A DNA stretch of 50,755 bases, taken from Sulfuricurvum sp. (GTDB lineage Bacteria > Campylobacterota > Campylobacteria > Campylobacterales > Sulfurimonadaceae). The notes under the pieces are model-generated. The model was not told the DNA's origin. It worked only from the letters and a program-made list of their open reading frames with translations, and searched no databases. Positions 50,460 through 50,755 of this stretch are shown one piece after another. Location: positions 1-50,755 of the forward strand of contig JAGXFM010000078.1 in NCBI GenBank assembly GCA_024637215.1. Direction: 5' to 3'. A program made the position numbers and the translations under genes. The first letter of the stretch is position 1, and each line of letters starts with the position of its first letter.

Positions 50460-50755
50460 TCAGAACGTTGCCACTACCCATGTAGTAATAAAGTATCCGC
50501 CGATAAGTAACCAAGCAAACATTGCACCTGCCGTATAAAGCGGAGCCATCCCTAGCCCTTTAAACTTTGCGAAACGTGTCCCCATTCCTAAAGCCGTCAT
50601 TGCCATCGTGAGTAAAAAAGTATCGATGAGATTAATATTCTCAACGGCAGAGGTGATAAGCACTGAAATCGATTCTCCCGTATGAGCAAAGGTGTATTGC
50701 GTAAGGAGAGAGTTAACCCCTGTCATACCGATAAAATAGACGGCAAACCACGGGA
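50460..50755 (-). CDS. YeiH-family membrane protein (partial, N-terminus beyond window)
   Basis: The C-terminal 98 residues of a polytopic membrane protein; the 5' part lies beyond the window. Visible sequence reads PWFAVYFIGMTGVNSLL, then FLLTMAMTALGMGTRFAKFK and a last hydrophobic segment ending TTWVVATF. This pattern is typical of the YeiH family, whose members are annotated as putative sulfate exporters without firm proof. The frame is open to the window edge, so the first Met seen (50724-50726) is internal. Confidence 0.8.
   Translation of the reverse strand, partial: PWFAVYFIGMTGVNSLLTQYTFAHTGESISVLITSAVENINLIDTFLLTMAMTALGMGTRFAKFKGLGMAPLYTAGAMFAWLLIGGYFITTWVVATF

Noticed and set aside
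1-50755. CRISPR arrays, insertion sequences, prophage or integron features
   Set aside because: No regularly spaced repeats, transposase, integrase or phage structural genes were seen. Gene order is that of a conserved chromosome.

Overview
The window looks like a chromosomal segment from a free-living member of the Campylobacterota (former Epsilonproteobacteria), of the Sulfuricurvum/Sulfurimonas type. Several gene neighbourhoods are typical of that group: fliK-flgD followed by two hook-like genes, recA-eno-FtsB-like-AMIN, and fliI/folE/tig/clpP/def, an order also known from Campylobacter. The futalosine-pathway gene mqnD and the cbb3-oxidase assembly gene ccoG fit a microaerobic, menaquinone-using respirer. 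The genus is inference; no rRNA or tRNA gene lies in the window. Coding density is very high and many neighbours overlap by 1-11 bases.

Layout. 1-530: the 5' part of an RDD membrane protein (minus strand, cut by the window edge), preceded by a leader with a hairpin and two tiny overlapping ORFs. 531-6183: flagellar hook block on the minus strand (fliK, flgD, a second hook-like gene, flgE) with two good sigma-54 promoters. 6363-13588: typA, a flavoprotein oxidoreductase, ccoG coupled to a degenerate serine-recombinase-like regulator, then murB-fliQ-mqnD. 13763-16986: recA-eno-FtsB-like-AMIN operon, with a palindrome and direct repeats at the recA promoter. 17039-22696: tpx, then a cdsA-dxr-hydrolase-tsaD operon, then an NFACT (RqcH-like) gene with a small charged protein. 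22763-28700: a chemoreceptor, then a corrinoid operon (BtuB-like receptor, unknown permease-like protein, cobQ, Cys-rich protein) behind a strongly structured leader RNA. 28769-33293: tamA-tamB, with tamB split by a frameshift. 33383-35308: a hemerythrin / DUF2249 / polytopic membrane protein operon with a perfect FNR-type site at -41.5. 35317-42540: fliI, folE, tig-clpP-(degenerate GGDEF)-def, comM. 42511-50340: a seven-gene minus-strand metal-efflux operon (PepSY-like, TolC-like, adaptor, RND pump, DUF3240, response regulator, histidine kinase). 50460-50755: partial YeiH-family protein.

Most of the window is housekeeping. The parts most likely to hold something undescribed are the leader RNA in front of the BtuB-like gene (an 18-bp composite long-range helix plus alternative hairpins at the ribosome binding site), the permease-like protein between BtuB and CobQ, the FNR-type hemerythrin/DUF2249/membrane-protein operon, and the recombinase-like protein that has lost its catalytic serine and is translationally linked to ccoG.
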